Of a DNA stretch of 64,000 nucleotides, positions 18,171 through 26,651 are shown piece by piece. The translations under genes and the position numbers were made by a program. Every line of letters starts with the position of its first letter. The first letter of the stretch is position 1. Source of the stretch: Paenibacillus arenilitoris (GTDB lineage: Bacteria; Bacillota; Bacilli; Paenibacillales; Paenibacillaceae); NCBI RefSeq assembly GCF_014705655.1, contig NZ_JACXIY010000016.1, positions 124,001 to 188,000 of the forward strand, written 5' to 3'. Below the pieces are notes generated by a model, which saw nothing but the letters and a program-made list of their open reading frames with translations, did not search any database and was not told the origin of the DNA.

Positions 18171-18587
18171 ATGAAAAAGGGATTTATGGTCATGCTCGCA
18201 CTCGCATTGTTTTTCACGTTAGGCTTTGGCCAATATGCCGACGCGAAGCCAAGGGGCGGAATCAAGTCTCCGAAACAGAGCTATACGCAAACCCCGAAAA
18301 AAAATGAAAACACGAGCCAGACGAACACCGGCGCCAAAACGGGAGCGACGACCGGCGCGACGAAGCCGGGCTTCTTCGGCGGCGGCAGCCTGATGAAAGG
18401 CTTGATGATCGGCGGCTTGGCCGGCTTGATGTTCGGCGGCTTGTTCGCGGGAATGGGCGCATTCGGCCAAATTCTCGGCCTTATGATCAACCTGCTCGCC
18501 ATCTTCGCCATTATTATGCTGATCCGCGTCGCCTTCGTCTACTTGCGCAGCAAGCGCAACCCGCCGAATCCGCGGAGACCTTATTGA
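18171..18587 (+). CDS. Secreted/membrane protein resembling the N-terminal part of bacterial Tim44-like proteins
   Basis: A 138-residue protein with a cleavable signal peptide (ending near QYADA, residue 24), a Ser/Thr/Lys/Gly-rich linker and two adjacent hydrophobic helices (about 75-120) rich in Gly, ending in a basic tail (RSKRNPPNPRRPY). This layout is that of the N-terminal half of bacterial Tim44-like proteins, but the lipid-binding Tim44 domain is absent. AGGAGGAG precedes the ATG at 18171. A possible sigma-A promoter (TTGTCT, 18 bases, TATGTT) lies at 18102-18131. It overlaps the next gene (TTGA). Function unknown. Confidence 0.65.
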   Translation: MKKGFMVMLALALFFTLGFGQYADAKPRGGIKSPKQSYTQTPKKNENTSQTNTGAKTGATTGATKPGFFGGGSLMKGLMIGGLAGLMFGGLFAGMGAFGQILGLMINLLAIFAIIMLIRVAFVYLRSKRNPPNPRRPY

Positions 18588-18868
18588 TCGTGCGCATCTA
18601 CACGGACGAAATCATTAACGCCATCTGCCTGCACATGGCGGAACGCAGAGGCGTGAAACCGTCTGATGTCGAGGTGCAGCTTTCCTGGGAAGAACAATAC
18701 GGCTTCACCGCCGAAGTATGGGTGAGCGGGCGAAGCCAATACATTATCGAATCGAACATCCTTGAGGCAATCGAGCAGTACATGTACAAGGAATACAACC
18801 GCCGCGTGTTCCGCTCCTCCATTAAGCTGGACGCGGACGAGGAGTTTTGGGCGGAAATCGAAGATTAA
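18584..18868 (+). CDS. DUF2653 family protein (YxcD-like)
   Basis: Small acidic protein of 94 residues matching the YxcD/DUF2653 family of Bacilli: an N-terminal IINAICLHMAERRGVKPSDVEVQLSWEE segment and GFTAEVWVSGRSQYI. Function unknown. It starts at TTG 18584, overlapping the previous stop, with GGAG 6 bases upstream; GTG at 18590 is an alternative. Translational coupling to the membrane protein suggests the two act together. Confidence 0.75.
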   Translation: MIVRIYTDEIINAICLHMAERRGVKPSDVEVQLSWEEQYGFTAEVWVSGRSQYIIESNILEAIEQYMYKEYNRRVFRSSIKLDADEEFWAEIED

Positions 18869-18880
18869 TCGGCCTGTAAG

Positions 18881-18940
18881 CAAAGCACTCCGGAAGACGA
18901 ACGATCGAAGCGGTCGACGTCTCCGGAGTGCTTTTTTTAA
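18881..18940 (+). terminator. Terminator after the DUF2653 gene
   Basis: Perfect 11-base arms AGCACTCCGGA / TCCGGAGTGCT (18883-18893 with 18922-18932), followed by a run of seven T on the plus strand. Confidence 0.88.
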
Positions 18941-18972
18941 TCGCGGGAGTCCGGCATGAGGATTGGCTGTCG

Positions 18973-20070
18973 TCAAGACGGCTTCTTTTTTCTGTTCCTG
19001 AATAATGCGGCGACGAACAATAAAGTAGTCAGTCCTCCTTCTACCAGTAGCGCCGTCAACGGGAACCAAAATTCGAATACCTTAAACGTGTGGAGCATAT
19101 TTTTGCCAAAAGGCGGCAGAACCGGAAGAATCGTAACGAGCACGCCAAAAGGCAAAATCCATTTGCGGTGCGAACGAGTCCCGAACAGCTGTGCCGCTCC
19201 TTCGGCAGCGATATAATATAAGACCGACAACGTAATAAAAGTGCCCGAGATATAGACCAGCATCATTAAAATGTCGACCCGCTCTAGGAAGACCAGTTGA
19301 ATGGTACGGGTAAAGGCATAGACCGGATAATAAAGACGTCCGACGACTTCCTGTCCAAGCGCCGCGATGCTGTTGAGCAGCCATAGGGTCATGATCGACG
19401 CACCAAGCAATACGGCCGATGCTTTGAGCTTGAACGTACGCTTCGGATTGTTATGGTGCGGCATAACCATTCCCATCAGAATGCATACACCGAACCAGCT
19501 GGCCGGATAGACGGACGCTTTGACGGCGGGCCAAGCTCCATTTTCCAATTGGGGAAGCAAATTGCTCAGTTCGAGTTGCGGGATGGAGATGAGTACGCCG
19601 GCAACCGAGACAAGCAGGATGAGAACGGAGATGATTTCCGCCAATCTTGCGATCGTTTCGATCCCGTTGTATGCGGCCCACCCGGCTGCTACAGCCATCG
19701 TAGAGGTCAACACGATGAGGGGCGTTCCGACCAAGAGCGTCGATGACAGGAAGTTGCTGAAGATGAACAGCGACAAGCAAATCACTACGGCAAAGAAGAG
19801 GATGAAGATGAACCCGAGCGCGTATCCGGCCTTCCCCAGGATGGTCACGGAGTATTGAACCAAAGATTGTCCGGGATAAGCCCGTCCCAGCCAAGCTAAT
19901 AGATAAGCCACGTAGATGTCGATGACGGTGCCGATGACCATGGAAAGCCACAGATCCTGTTTGACGGCGGGAACCAGCATGGTTGGTACCGAAAAATAGG
20001 TCAATGAAGTGATCGAGACGAAGATGAGCATGAAAAATTGTCTGTCGGATATCAGATCCTTGTTCAACAA
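18973..20070 (-). CDS. GerAB/GerKB-type germinant receptor subunit B
   Basis: Integral membrane subunit of a spore germinant receptor, an APC-superfamily amino-acid-permease-like protein of 365 residues with about ten membrane helices. This subunit is thought to bind the germinant in the inner spore membrane. It is the last gene of an A-C-B operon, 15 bases after the C gene. The N-terminal DRQFFMLIFVSI and the SWFGVCILMGMVMPH segments are typical of the family. It will be forespore-expressed if the operon behaves like other gerA operons. Ligand unknown. Confidence 0.92.
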   Translation of the reverse strand: MLNKDLISDRQFFMLIFVSITSLTYFSVPTMLVPAVKQDLWLSMVIGTVIDIYVAYLLAWLGRAYPGQSLVQYSVTILGKAGYALGFIFILFFAVVICLSLFIFSNFLSSTLLVGTPLIVLTSTMAVAAGWAAYNGIETIARLAEIISVLILLVSVAGVLISIPQLELSNLLPQLENGAWPAVKASVYPASWFGVCILMGMVMPHHNNPKRTFKLKASAVLLGASIMTLWLLNSIAALGQEVVGRLYYPVYAFTRTIQLVFLERVDILMMLVYISGTFITLSVLYYIAAEGAAQLFGTRSHRKWILPFGVLVTILPVLPPFGKNMLHTFKVFEFWFPLTALLVEGGLTTLLFVAALFRNRKKKPS

Positions 20071-20085
20071 GATGGACTCCTTTTA

Positions 20086-21273
20086 TTATCGTGCCTGCGA
20101 TTTGGAGACGCGTTCGAGACCCGAGTTGATAATCGTCGTCTTTACTTCAACCTTGAAATCCAGCTGCGGCAAACGGTTACGCCAATTCGGTTTTAGTTTT
20201 TTCCACTGCCCGGGATGTCTTTGATGGATGAATTCTCCAAAACCGATAATATCGCTCCGATAATTTGCGTAGATTTTTGTTAAGGTTTGTTGAACCCGGT
20301 CTTGCAAAAGCCCGTTCAGCCGCGATTCAAACTTCCTAACGATCTCCAAATCCGTAAAGTCCATATTTAGCGCAGTTTCAACAGCCTCGGCCTTCGCTTT
20401 GAGGCGAATCTCTATTGTAATTTGCTTCCCCTGAACATTCGCGTTAAAGCGCGAACGTAACCCGCTAAGCCTGAAAGATAAGGTTTCGGAATTGTCGGAG
20501 GTCAAATCAACCAAAACCGTTCGTCTCCCAATCTCCTTTTTTATCCACCGCATCATTTCCGTTTCTTTATTTGACAGCCACCCCACCATTTTGCCCTGAT
20601 GAAAAACGGCGGTGTTGCTGATTTTCATAATATTTCCACCCGTGGCGGGAATGATACCTGCTCCGATTGCCTCGTGGCCGATCTGATCCATTCTTGGCAG
20701 AAATAAATAGAGCTGCAATTCTCCCGCAGAAGGTCGCCTCTCCTCGTTCATAAAATAAAGCCTCCATGCGTCGGATGGAACATTTTCCAGTTCCTTTGCA
20801 TATTGGAGCGTCTCCTTGGCGGATCGTTTCGAGATTAAGATCGGGGCCGTCAAATTTTTATTTCCCGACCGCCAAAAATAATCCATATGATCGTGAACGC
20901 CGCGCCTGGCAAGTTTCTCGCTGATGACGATCGAACGGGTTTGCGTCAAAAAAAGGGTCTTTTTCGTTTGCTGCTGGATCAAATCCAAAGCGCCGTTTAT
21001 CGTTTTGGCCGTCGCGGAGTAGATAGCGAACGGCCTTTTCTCTTTTCCGCTGCCTCCCGCGCCCGTCGGCGGCGTCGGATTCAGCAATTGAACGGTCACT
21101 TCGATCTGGCCTTCGGGTGCGGCATCGAGCCCAAGCCCGGAGACGACCGTTAAATATTCCAAATTTTTTTGACTCCAGCAGCCGCTCGTAAAAAGAAAAG
21201 TGAAAACGAGCAAACAACCGACTGACAGCACCGGCTTGCATCTCATCCTTTTTTCGCCTCTCAATCGCAACAT
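20086..21273 (-). CDS. Ger(x)C family germinant receptor lipoprotein (subunit C)
   Basis: Lipoprotein subunit of the germinant receptor, 395 residues. The signal peptide ends at the lipobox (TSGC, Cys near 32), followed by WSQKNLEYLTVVSGLGLD, the GerAC start. The C-terminal domain shows the usual FGEFIHQRHPGQWKKLKPNWRNRLPQLDFKVEVKTTI ending. An internal ATG at 21246 is a possible alternative start. It lies 27 bases after the A gene. Confidence 0.92.
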   Translation of the reverse strand: MLRLRGEKRMRCKPVLSVGCLLVFTFLFTSGCWSQKNLEYLTVVSGLGLDAAPEGQIEVTVQLLNPTPPTGAGGSGKEKRPFAIYSATAKTINGALDLIQQQTKKTLFLTQTRSIVISEKLARRGVHDHMDYFWRSGNKNLTAPILISKRSAKETLQYAKELENVPSDAWRLYFMNEERRPSAGELQLYLFLPRMDQIGHEAIGAGIIPATGGNIMKISNTAVFHQGKMVGWLSNKETEMMRWIKKEIGRRTVLVDLTSDNSETLSFRLSGLRSRFNANVQGKQITIEIRLKAKAEAVETALNMDFTDLEIVRKFESRLNGLLQDRVQQTLTKIYANYRSDIIGFGEFIHQRHPGQWKKLKPNWRNRLPQLDFKVEVKTTIINSGLERVSKSQAR

Positions 21274-21300
21274 GATCTAGGTCGGAAGCGCTCAATAGCG

Positions 21301-22797
21301 TTAATTCTTTTTTGTCCGTACGATCCACCACGGAAGACGGAAGACCGTTTTCAAAGCTTCCTTCGATTTAAACGGCGCAATCGGAGCCAAATAAGGAGTC
21401 CCTACCGATTTAATCGTGGTCAAGTGGATACCGAGAAGCATCATTCCCAGAACGATGCCGTACAATCCCAGAATGGAAGCAAACAACAGCATGAAAAAAC
21501 GAAGAAGCCGGACAGCCCCCGATAATTCAACCGAAGGGATGATAAACGATGCGATAGCGGTTCCTGCCACGACAATAATCGTAGGAGGCGAAATAATTCC
21601 CGCGCTGACGGCCGATTCGCCGATAACCAATGCGCCTACGATGCTGATCGCGGAACCGATCGCTCTGGGCATGCGGACCCCGGCTTCGCGCAAGCCTTCG
21701 AAAGTCAGTTCCATAAGCAGTGCTTCGATAAGCAAAGGGAAAGGAACCCCTTCCCTCGCGGCCAGAATGCTGCTTAACAGTTCCGGCGGGACCATTTCGG
21801 GATGGAAGGACAGAATGCCCACGTAGAGAGCGGGAAATAACAGCGTAATGTATAATCCGATCAAGCGCAGCCACCTGACGAACGCTGCGATCGGGAAAGC
21901 CAAATAATAATCTTCGGCGGTTTGCATCAGATGAAAAAACGTGCAGGGCAGCAGCAAGACAAACGGCGAGCCATCGACAATGACGACCACTCTTCCTTCG
22001 AGCGCCCCGCCGGCAATGTCATCCGGCCGTTCCGAAATATAGACCGTTGGGAAAATGGATCGCGGAGCGTCTTTGATGATTTCTTCAATGTAATTCGATT
22101 CAAGCACGGCATCGATTTGTATCCGCTTCAGTCTTTCACGCACTTCTTCTACGACCTGTTTTGGCGCGCGATGCCGCAAATAGAGCAGAGCGATTTGGGT
22201 ATGGCTGACGCTGCCCACTGTCATCACTTCGACATGGAGCCTCTTATCCCTGATTCGCCGGCGTATTAGGGATACATTCACCGATAAGGATTCAACAAAT
22301 CCGTCGCGGGGGCCGCGTACGACGGATGTCGAGGAAGGCTCCTGGATGCTCCGCGTCTCGTATCCCGTATTTCCTATTGTCACGCCTTTCGTCATTCCAT
22401 CAACCAGAAGGACGGAAGCGCCGGATAATAACCGGGTTAGAACGGAATCGACCGATTCCGCTAAAGCGACTTCTCCGGAAAAGATAACCGAGTCGCAAAG
22501 CTGCTCGTAAATCCCGTCTGCAGTCGGGACGATCTCCATTCGGCTGCCGCGTTCAAGCAGCGGAGCAATAACATTCTGATCCAGCGAATGCGCATCATTC
22601 ATGCTGTTGATCCACAATATTGCGGCAGGGACGGCCGCCGACCCCAGCTTGAATTCGCGAATCGACAGGTCCGAGCTGTATCCGAGCTCGACTTGGATCG
22701 TTTCAAGATTGTCCCCGAGGCCGGATTTAAACGGAATGCAGGAATTGTCTTCAAGTTCGGATGAGCTGGAATGATCGGGAAATGCGTCGTTTTTCAT
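21301..22797 (-). CDS. GerAA/GerKA-type germinant receptor subunit A
   Basis: First gene of the receptor operon, 498 residues. It has a soluble N-terminal domain (about 1-290; the segments VVRGPRDGFVESLSVN and ERPDDIAGGALEGRVVVIVDGSPF are hallmark GerA features) and a C-terminal membrane domain (about 300-490; REGVPFPLLIEALLMELTFEGLREAGVRMPR, GSAISIVGALVIGESAV). These proteins oligomerise in the spore membrane and have been proposed to form ion channels. GAGGG precedes the ATG. It is divergent from the GH18 gene. Confidence 0.94.
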   Translation of the reverse strand: MKNDAFPDHSSSSELEDNSCIPFKSGLGDNLETIQVELGYSSDLSIREFKLGSAAVPAAILWINSMNDAHSLDQNVIAPLLERGSRMEIVPTADGIYEQLCDSVIFSGEVALAESVDSVLTRLLSGASVLLVDGMTKGVTIGNTGYETRSIQEPSSTSVVRGPRDGFVESLSVNVSLIRRRIRDKRLHVEVMTVGSVSHTQIALLYLRHRAPKQVVEEVRERLKRIQIDAVLESNYIEEIIKDAPRSIFPTVYISERPDDIAGGALEGRVVVIVDGSPFVLLLPCTFFHLMQTAEDYYLAFPIAAFVRWLRLIGLYITLLFPALYVGILSFHPEMVPPELLSSILAAREGVPFPLLIEALLMELTFEGLREAGVRMPRAIGSAISIVGALVIGESAVSAGIISPPTIIVVAGTAIASFIIPSVELSGAVRLLRFFMLLFASILGLYGIVLGMMLLGIHLTTIKSVGTPYLAPIAPFKSKEALKTVFRLPWWIVRTKKN

Positions 22798-22831
22798 GAT
22801 ACCCTCATTTTGGCCGTATTTTATGAGTCGT

Positions 22832-22860
22832 TGTTAAGATTACCCAAACCAATAAATATA
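22832..22860 (-). promoter_or_regulatory. Possible sigma-G-like promoter of the first gerA operon
   Basis: On the minus strand, CGAATA is followed after 17 bases by AATCTTA, a weak match to the forespore consensus TGAATA-17-CATACTA. It lies in the short intergenic region before the A gene. Coordinates are approximate; this is a suggestion only. Confidence 0.25.
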
Positions 22861-22966
22861 TTCGTCCCCGTTTATTTCCAGCCTGCTCTCGATAGAATCG
22901 GAGAAACATCCTCCCTCTTCGTGCGTCTAATAGATAGATTCGGAGAGGAGAGTGGATGAAGAAACG

Positions 22967-24889
22967 ATGAGGAGTAAACTAAGCGCGGCTCTGCTGCTCG
23001 TTCTGGTCTGTCAAATCGTCATGGCGGGAGCCGCGGGCATCGCCGGCGCCGCCGCGGAGGCGCGGATGACCAAGTTCCGCGTCTATCAAAACGACAAGGC
23101 GCTGCGCGAATTTCCGACCGAGGCGCAGGCGATCGCCTACGCCCGCAAGTTCGGCTACAGCCGCGTCGAAACGATCGCCGGACGGAATTGGGTGTGGGAC
23201 AATTTCCCGCGTTACAAGGTTTATCAGAACGGCGCGACGAACGCCAAATGGGAGTTTCGGACGTACGAGCAGGCGCTTGCCGTTGCCAAGCAGCTGAAGA
23301 ACGCGCATATCCGCGACCTAGAGAACATCGGCTGGAAGTACGAGACCTATGCCCGATTCCAATTGTTCCAAGGGGACAAAACGCAGCAGAAATGGTCGTT
23401 TACGACCCTTGCGGCCGCGAAGCAGGAGGCCAAAAAATGGGGCAACGCCCACATTATCGATTTGTCGACGAACAAGTGGGTTTGGGGCAACCTGACTTCC
23501 GCGCAAATCAAAGCGCAGCGCGCGGCGAAGCCGGTCTACCAGGTGACGGTCGACGGATTGCCGGCTCAGGAGGATAAGCTCCACGCCTTCCTCTACGACG
23601 CGATTAACGCATCGCTGACGGTACCCGGCAGCGAAGTCGTGAATACCGCAACCGGAAAAACCGTGCATTCGAACGTTCCTTCCTACACCGTCGTGAAGGA
23701 CGGCGCGACCGTCAAAGCATTCGTCAGCCTGGATGCCGCCGTGGGGCTGGCCAAAAAAACGCCGTACGCGGAAGTGCATGCGGGCGGCAAGGCGATTTGG
23801 TCCGGCCTGCCTTATTTAACCGTCTACCAAGGCGAGAACAAGCTCCGCATGTTCAACACGCGCAGCGGCGCGATCGCCTTCGCGAAGGGCTATGCGGACG
23901 CCTCGGTCCGGACGGCCGACGGGCGTTCGATTTGGAACAACGCGAAGAAGCTCATCTACCTGGGCTGGAACGGAAGCGCGACCAGCCAGACCGTGCTTGA
24001 CCATGCCGCGGGTACGCAGGGACTTACGATCGACTCGCCTACCTGGTTCGAGCTGGCGGCAGCCGACGGCTCGATCAAGGACACCTCCGACATAAGCGTC
24101 GTGGAGACGTTAACCGAGCAAGGCATCGAAGTCATGCCGCTTGTCCATAACCAGTTCGACCGAACGATGACGACCGCCTTCCTGAAGAACAAGGCGGCGC
24201 AGCAAACTTTTATCGACCGGCTCGTCGGCAAGATGTCGGAGCTTCGCGTCGCTGGCGTCAACCTCGACTTCGAACAAATCGCCGGAAGCGACCGGGCGGC
24301 GTATACCGCTTTCGTAACCGCGCTTTCGAAAGCGGTGCAGGCGAAGGGCATGAAAATTTCGATCGATCTGCCGAGAGGCAGCGTCAGCTGGAACCATCAG
24401 ACCGCTTACGATCATGCCGCGATCGCTGCCGTCGTGGATACGGTCATCATTATGGCGTACGACGAGCATTGGTCCGGCAGCACGGAGCCGGGCTCCGTCG
24501 CTGGACTTGAATGGACCGAGGAAGGCGTCAAGCAATTTTTGAACTACGGCATACCGCGCAGCAAGCTTATGCTCGGCATTCCGTTCTACGTCAGGGAATG
24601 GAAGCTGGACGCTTCCGGCAAGCTGGTCGGCAACCGTGCGATTTATATGAAGGAAGTGCCTGAACTCATCGCGAATACCGCCGCGCAAGGCGTGCTTGAC
24701 CCCGAGTCCGGCCAAATGAAATACAAATACGCGAAAGACGGTTTCACTTATCTGTTCTGGGCGGAGACGGAAGCCACGGTCAAAGCCCGCATCGACATCG
24801 CCAAAGCTTACGACCTTGCCGGCGTCGCCGCTTGGCGGCTCGGCTACGAAAGCTCCGAATTATGGACGGCGATGCTGCAAATGAAATAA
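22967..24889 (+). CDS. Secreted GH18 glycoside hydrolase with tandem N-terminal modules
   Basis: Predicted N-acetylglucosaminidase of the spore/peptidoglycan (YaaH/SleL-type) GH18 group, 640 residues from ATG 22967. Signal peptide about 1-30. Residues about 33-330 contain six tandem modules of about 45 residues of the type YxVYQ-F-(S/T)-A..A..AK-....W.N; the fourth is divergent. The GH18 barrel follows (about 330-640). Its catalytic motif is AGVNLDFEQI: the acid Glu and preceding Asp are present, while the first Asp of DxxDxDxE is replaced. An in-frame GTG at 22952 sits too close to the ribosome site. It is divergent from a gerA operon, which supports a spore cortex or germination role. The modules presumably bind wall polymers. 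Confidence 0.85.
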   Translation: MRSKLSAALLLVLVCQIVMAGAAGIAGAAAEARMTKFRVYQNDKALREFPTEAQAIAYARKFGYSRVETIAGRNWVWDNFPRYKVYQNGATNAKWEFRTYEQALAVAKQLKNAHIRDLENIGWKYETYARFQLFQGDKTQQKWSFTTLAAAKQEAKKWGNAHIIDLSTNKWVWGNLTSAQIKAQRAAKPVYQVTVDGLPAQEDKLHAFLYDAINASLTVPGSEVVNTATGKTVHSNVPSYTVVKDGATVKAFVSLDAAVGLAKKTPYAEVHAGGKAIWSGLPYLTVYQGENKLRMFNTRSGAIAFAKGYADASVRTADGRSIWNNAKKLIYLGWNGSATSQTVLDHAAGTQGLTIDSPTWFELAAADGSIKDTSDISVVETLTEQGIEVMPLVHNQFDRTMTTAFLKNKAAQQTFIDRLVGKMSELRVAGVNLDFEQIAGSDRAAYTAFVTALSKAVQAKGMKISIDLPRGSVSWNHQTAYDHAAIAAVVDTVIIMAYDEHWSGSTEPGSVAGLEWTEEGVKQFLNYGIPRSKLMLGIPFYVREWKLDASGKLVGNRAIYMKEVPELIANTAAQGVLDPESGQMKYKYAKDGFTYLFWAETEATVKARIDIAKAYDLAGVAAWRLGYESSELWTAMLQMK

Positions 24890-24903
24890 TAGCCGGATGC
24901 AGG

Positions 24904-24943
24904 AAGATCCCGGCCCTCACGCAAACGGAGGAGCCGGGATCTT
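24904..24943 (+). terminator. Hairpin after the GH18 gene
   Basis: Perfect 11-base arms AAGATCCCGGC / GCCGGGATCTT (24904-24914 with 24933-24943). The T-run is weak (CTTTACGGTTT), so termination efficiency is uncertain. Confidence 0.55.
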
Positions 24944-25089
24944 TACGGTTTAGCATGCTATGGATTCGCGTTTCGTTCCCGTTCAAATCGTTAGACAGCG
25001 GATCATGCTTGCCCTGAAGGCGGAAATTGAATCCGAATCGCTGCTCCGCGAACGACAAAAAAGACCGCCAGCGCAGTCGCCGAGCAGCC

Positions 25090-26376
25090 TTATTCGAATG
25101 TTGGCGAAGCGGGCAAGCGGATCGTAACCTTCGTCCCCTTGCCAAGCTCGCTTTCGAATGCGATTTTGCCGTTCATCGCTTCGATGATCCGGACGGTTAC
25201 CAATATGCCGAGCCCGGTTCCCGTATCCTTGGTCGTGAAGAAGGCTTTGCCGATATTGTCCAGGTCTTCCTTGGACATTCCGGAGCCGGTATCGACCACC
25301 TCGATGTACACTTCATCATTCCGCGCGTAAGCGTTGACGGAAACTTCGCCCGTTTCTGGAATCGCTTCCACTCCGTTTTTGATCATATTCAAAATAACTT
25401 GCGTCAGCCTCGGCTTGTCGGCCAGAACGTACAGATCGGACCGGTCGCAGTTCACGCGCATCTCGACATTCTGGATCAGGCTGTACGAATTCATCATCTC
25501 GAACGTATGGTTCAGAAAATCCGATACCTCGATCACTTCCAACTGTTCGACCTGCGGCTTCGCCAGATTCAAATAGTCGGTAATGATGTATTCCGCCCGA
25601 TCCAGCTCCGAGAGCGCGATCTTTAAATAATTTCGCTGCTTCAGGTCGACCGAATCGCTCAGCAGCTGAATGAAGCCCTTCACGACGGTAAGCGGATTCC
25701 GCACCTCATGGGCCACGGAAGCGGCGATTTGACTGACGATCTTCAGCTTCTCGCTTCGCTCCAGCTCGAGCCTCATCGCGGCGCTTTCGATGATATGTTC
25801 GTTAAGCAGCGAGGAGATTCCCATCCCGATAATCGTCACGAGCCCCATCGCGGAGAAGACGACGACGCTGTAATCGGGCTGCTCGATTATGTACCCGTTC
25901 AGTCGCAGGTAGAGATAGAGAAGCGCTACCGTAACGAGAACGGAATGCAGCGCCAGCGCCAAGCAAAGCGCCACTCTCTTGATCGGCACGCAGCGGGCGA
26001 ACGCCTTGACGAACGGGATGGCGGGGCCGATCATAAAGACGAACCCGATCATGGAAAGAATAGCCGCGTCCCCTCCGATATAATACCGGTAAGCCTCGGC
26101 AATGAGAGACGCGATCATGCCCGGCATATAATAGCCTTTGCTGTAAAGGATCGATACGATGACCGGGATGCTGCGCAGATCCCATTGGAAATCCGCAACA
26201 ATGTTAACCGGGAATGTCATGCAAATGACGGCCGCCCCGCCGAACATGATGCCGTTCAAGATTTGGTAACGAAGACTGTCGTTGGCTCTTTTCCTCGTAT
26301 AAAAGAACTGCTGGATAAATATGGGGAACAATATGATAATGAGATGTAAGAGCAACTGGTTTACCATATGTGTCAA
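25090..26376 (-). CDS. Membrane sensor histidine kinase (KinB-like)
   Basis: Orphan histidine kinase of about 428 residues. Residues 1 to about 210 hold six or so membrane helices of the 5TMR-LYT type. These are followed by a phosphoacceptor domain (VAHEVRNPLTVVKGFIQLL) and a HATPase (N-box NMIKNGVEAI, DTGSGM, GTGLGI). This layout and the HEVRNPLT box match the KinB group, which feeds the Spo0F phosphorelay; there is no adjacent response regulator. A TTG at 26376 has AGAGAGG 6 bases upstream and is preferred; an ATG at 26367 and one at 26412 are alternatives. Confidence 0.85.
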   Translation of the reverse strand: MTHMVNQLLLHLIIILFPIFIQQFFYTRKRANDSLRYQILNGIMFGGAAVICMTFPVNIVADFQWDLRSIPVIVSILYSKGYYMPGMIASLIAEAYRYYIGGDAAILSMIGFVFMIGPAIPFVKAFARCVPIKRVALCLALALHSVLVTVALLYLYLRLNGYIIEQPDYSVVVFSAMGLVTIIGMGISSLLNEHIIESAAMRLELERSEKLKIVSQIAASVAHEVRNPLTVVKGFIQLLSDSVDLKQRNYLKIALSELDRAEYIITDYLNLAKPQVEQLEVIEVSDFLNHTFEMMNSYSLIQNVEMRVNCDRSDLYVLADKPRLTQVILNMIKNGVEAIPETGEVSVNAYARNDEVYIEVVDTGSGMSKEDLDNIGKAFFTTKDTGTGLGILVTVRIIEAMNGKIAFESELGKGTKVTIRLPASPTFE

Positions 26377-26590
26377 TCGGTGTCCTCTCTCTTTACTAGC
26401 TTTGCTATGCATAGTACTTGAGAACTAAAGCCCACTCTACTATATTAACACAAAAATAATTGGCCGTTCATTCTTATTTTGCTATAAATGCGATGCGAAA
26501 GCCTACCGTCCGAGCTGCCTCTGCTTCACGGCTTGCAGCCTTTTATTCTTTCGAGCCAGGCGCGATATCAGCAGCAAAGCGAATAAAACG

Positions 26591-26630
26591 AACGCCTGGG
26601 GAAGCGGCTGCTGCCGTTTCCCCAGGCGTT
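26591..26630 (-). terminator. Hairpin after the RCC1/SLH gene
   Basis: Perfect 11-base arms CGCCTGGGGAA / TTCCCCAGGCG (26593-26603 with 26618-26628), followed on the minus strand by TTCGTTTTATT. It lies 20-60 bases after the stop of the large surface protein gene. The same stretch can be read as a small open frame. Confidence 0.55.
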
Positions 26631-26651
26631 CGATGATCGCTTGCCTCACCT

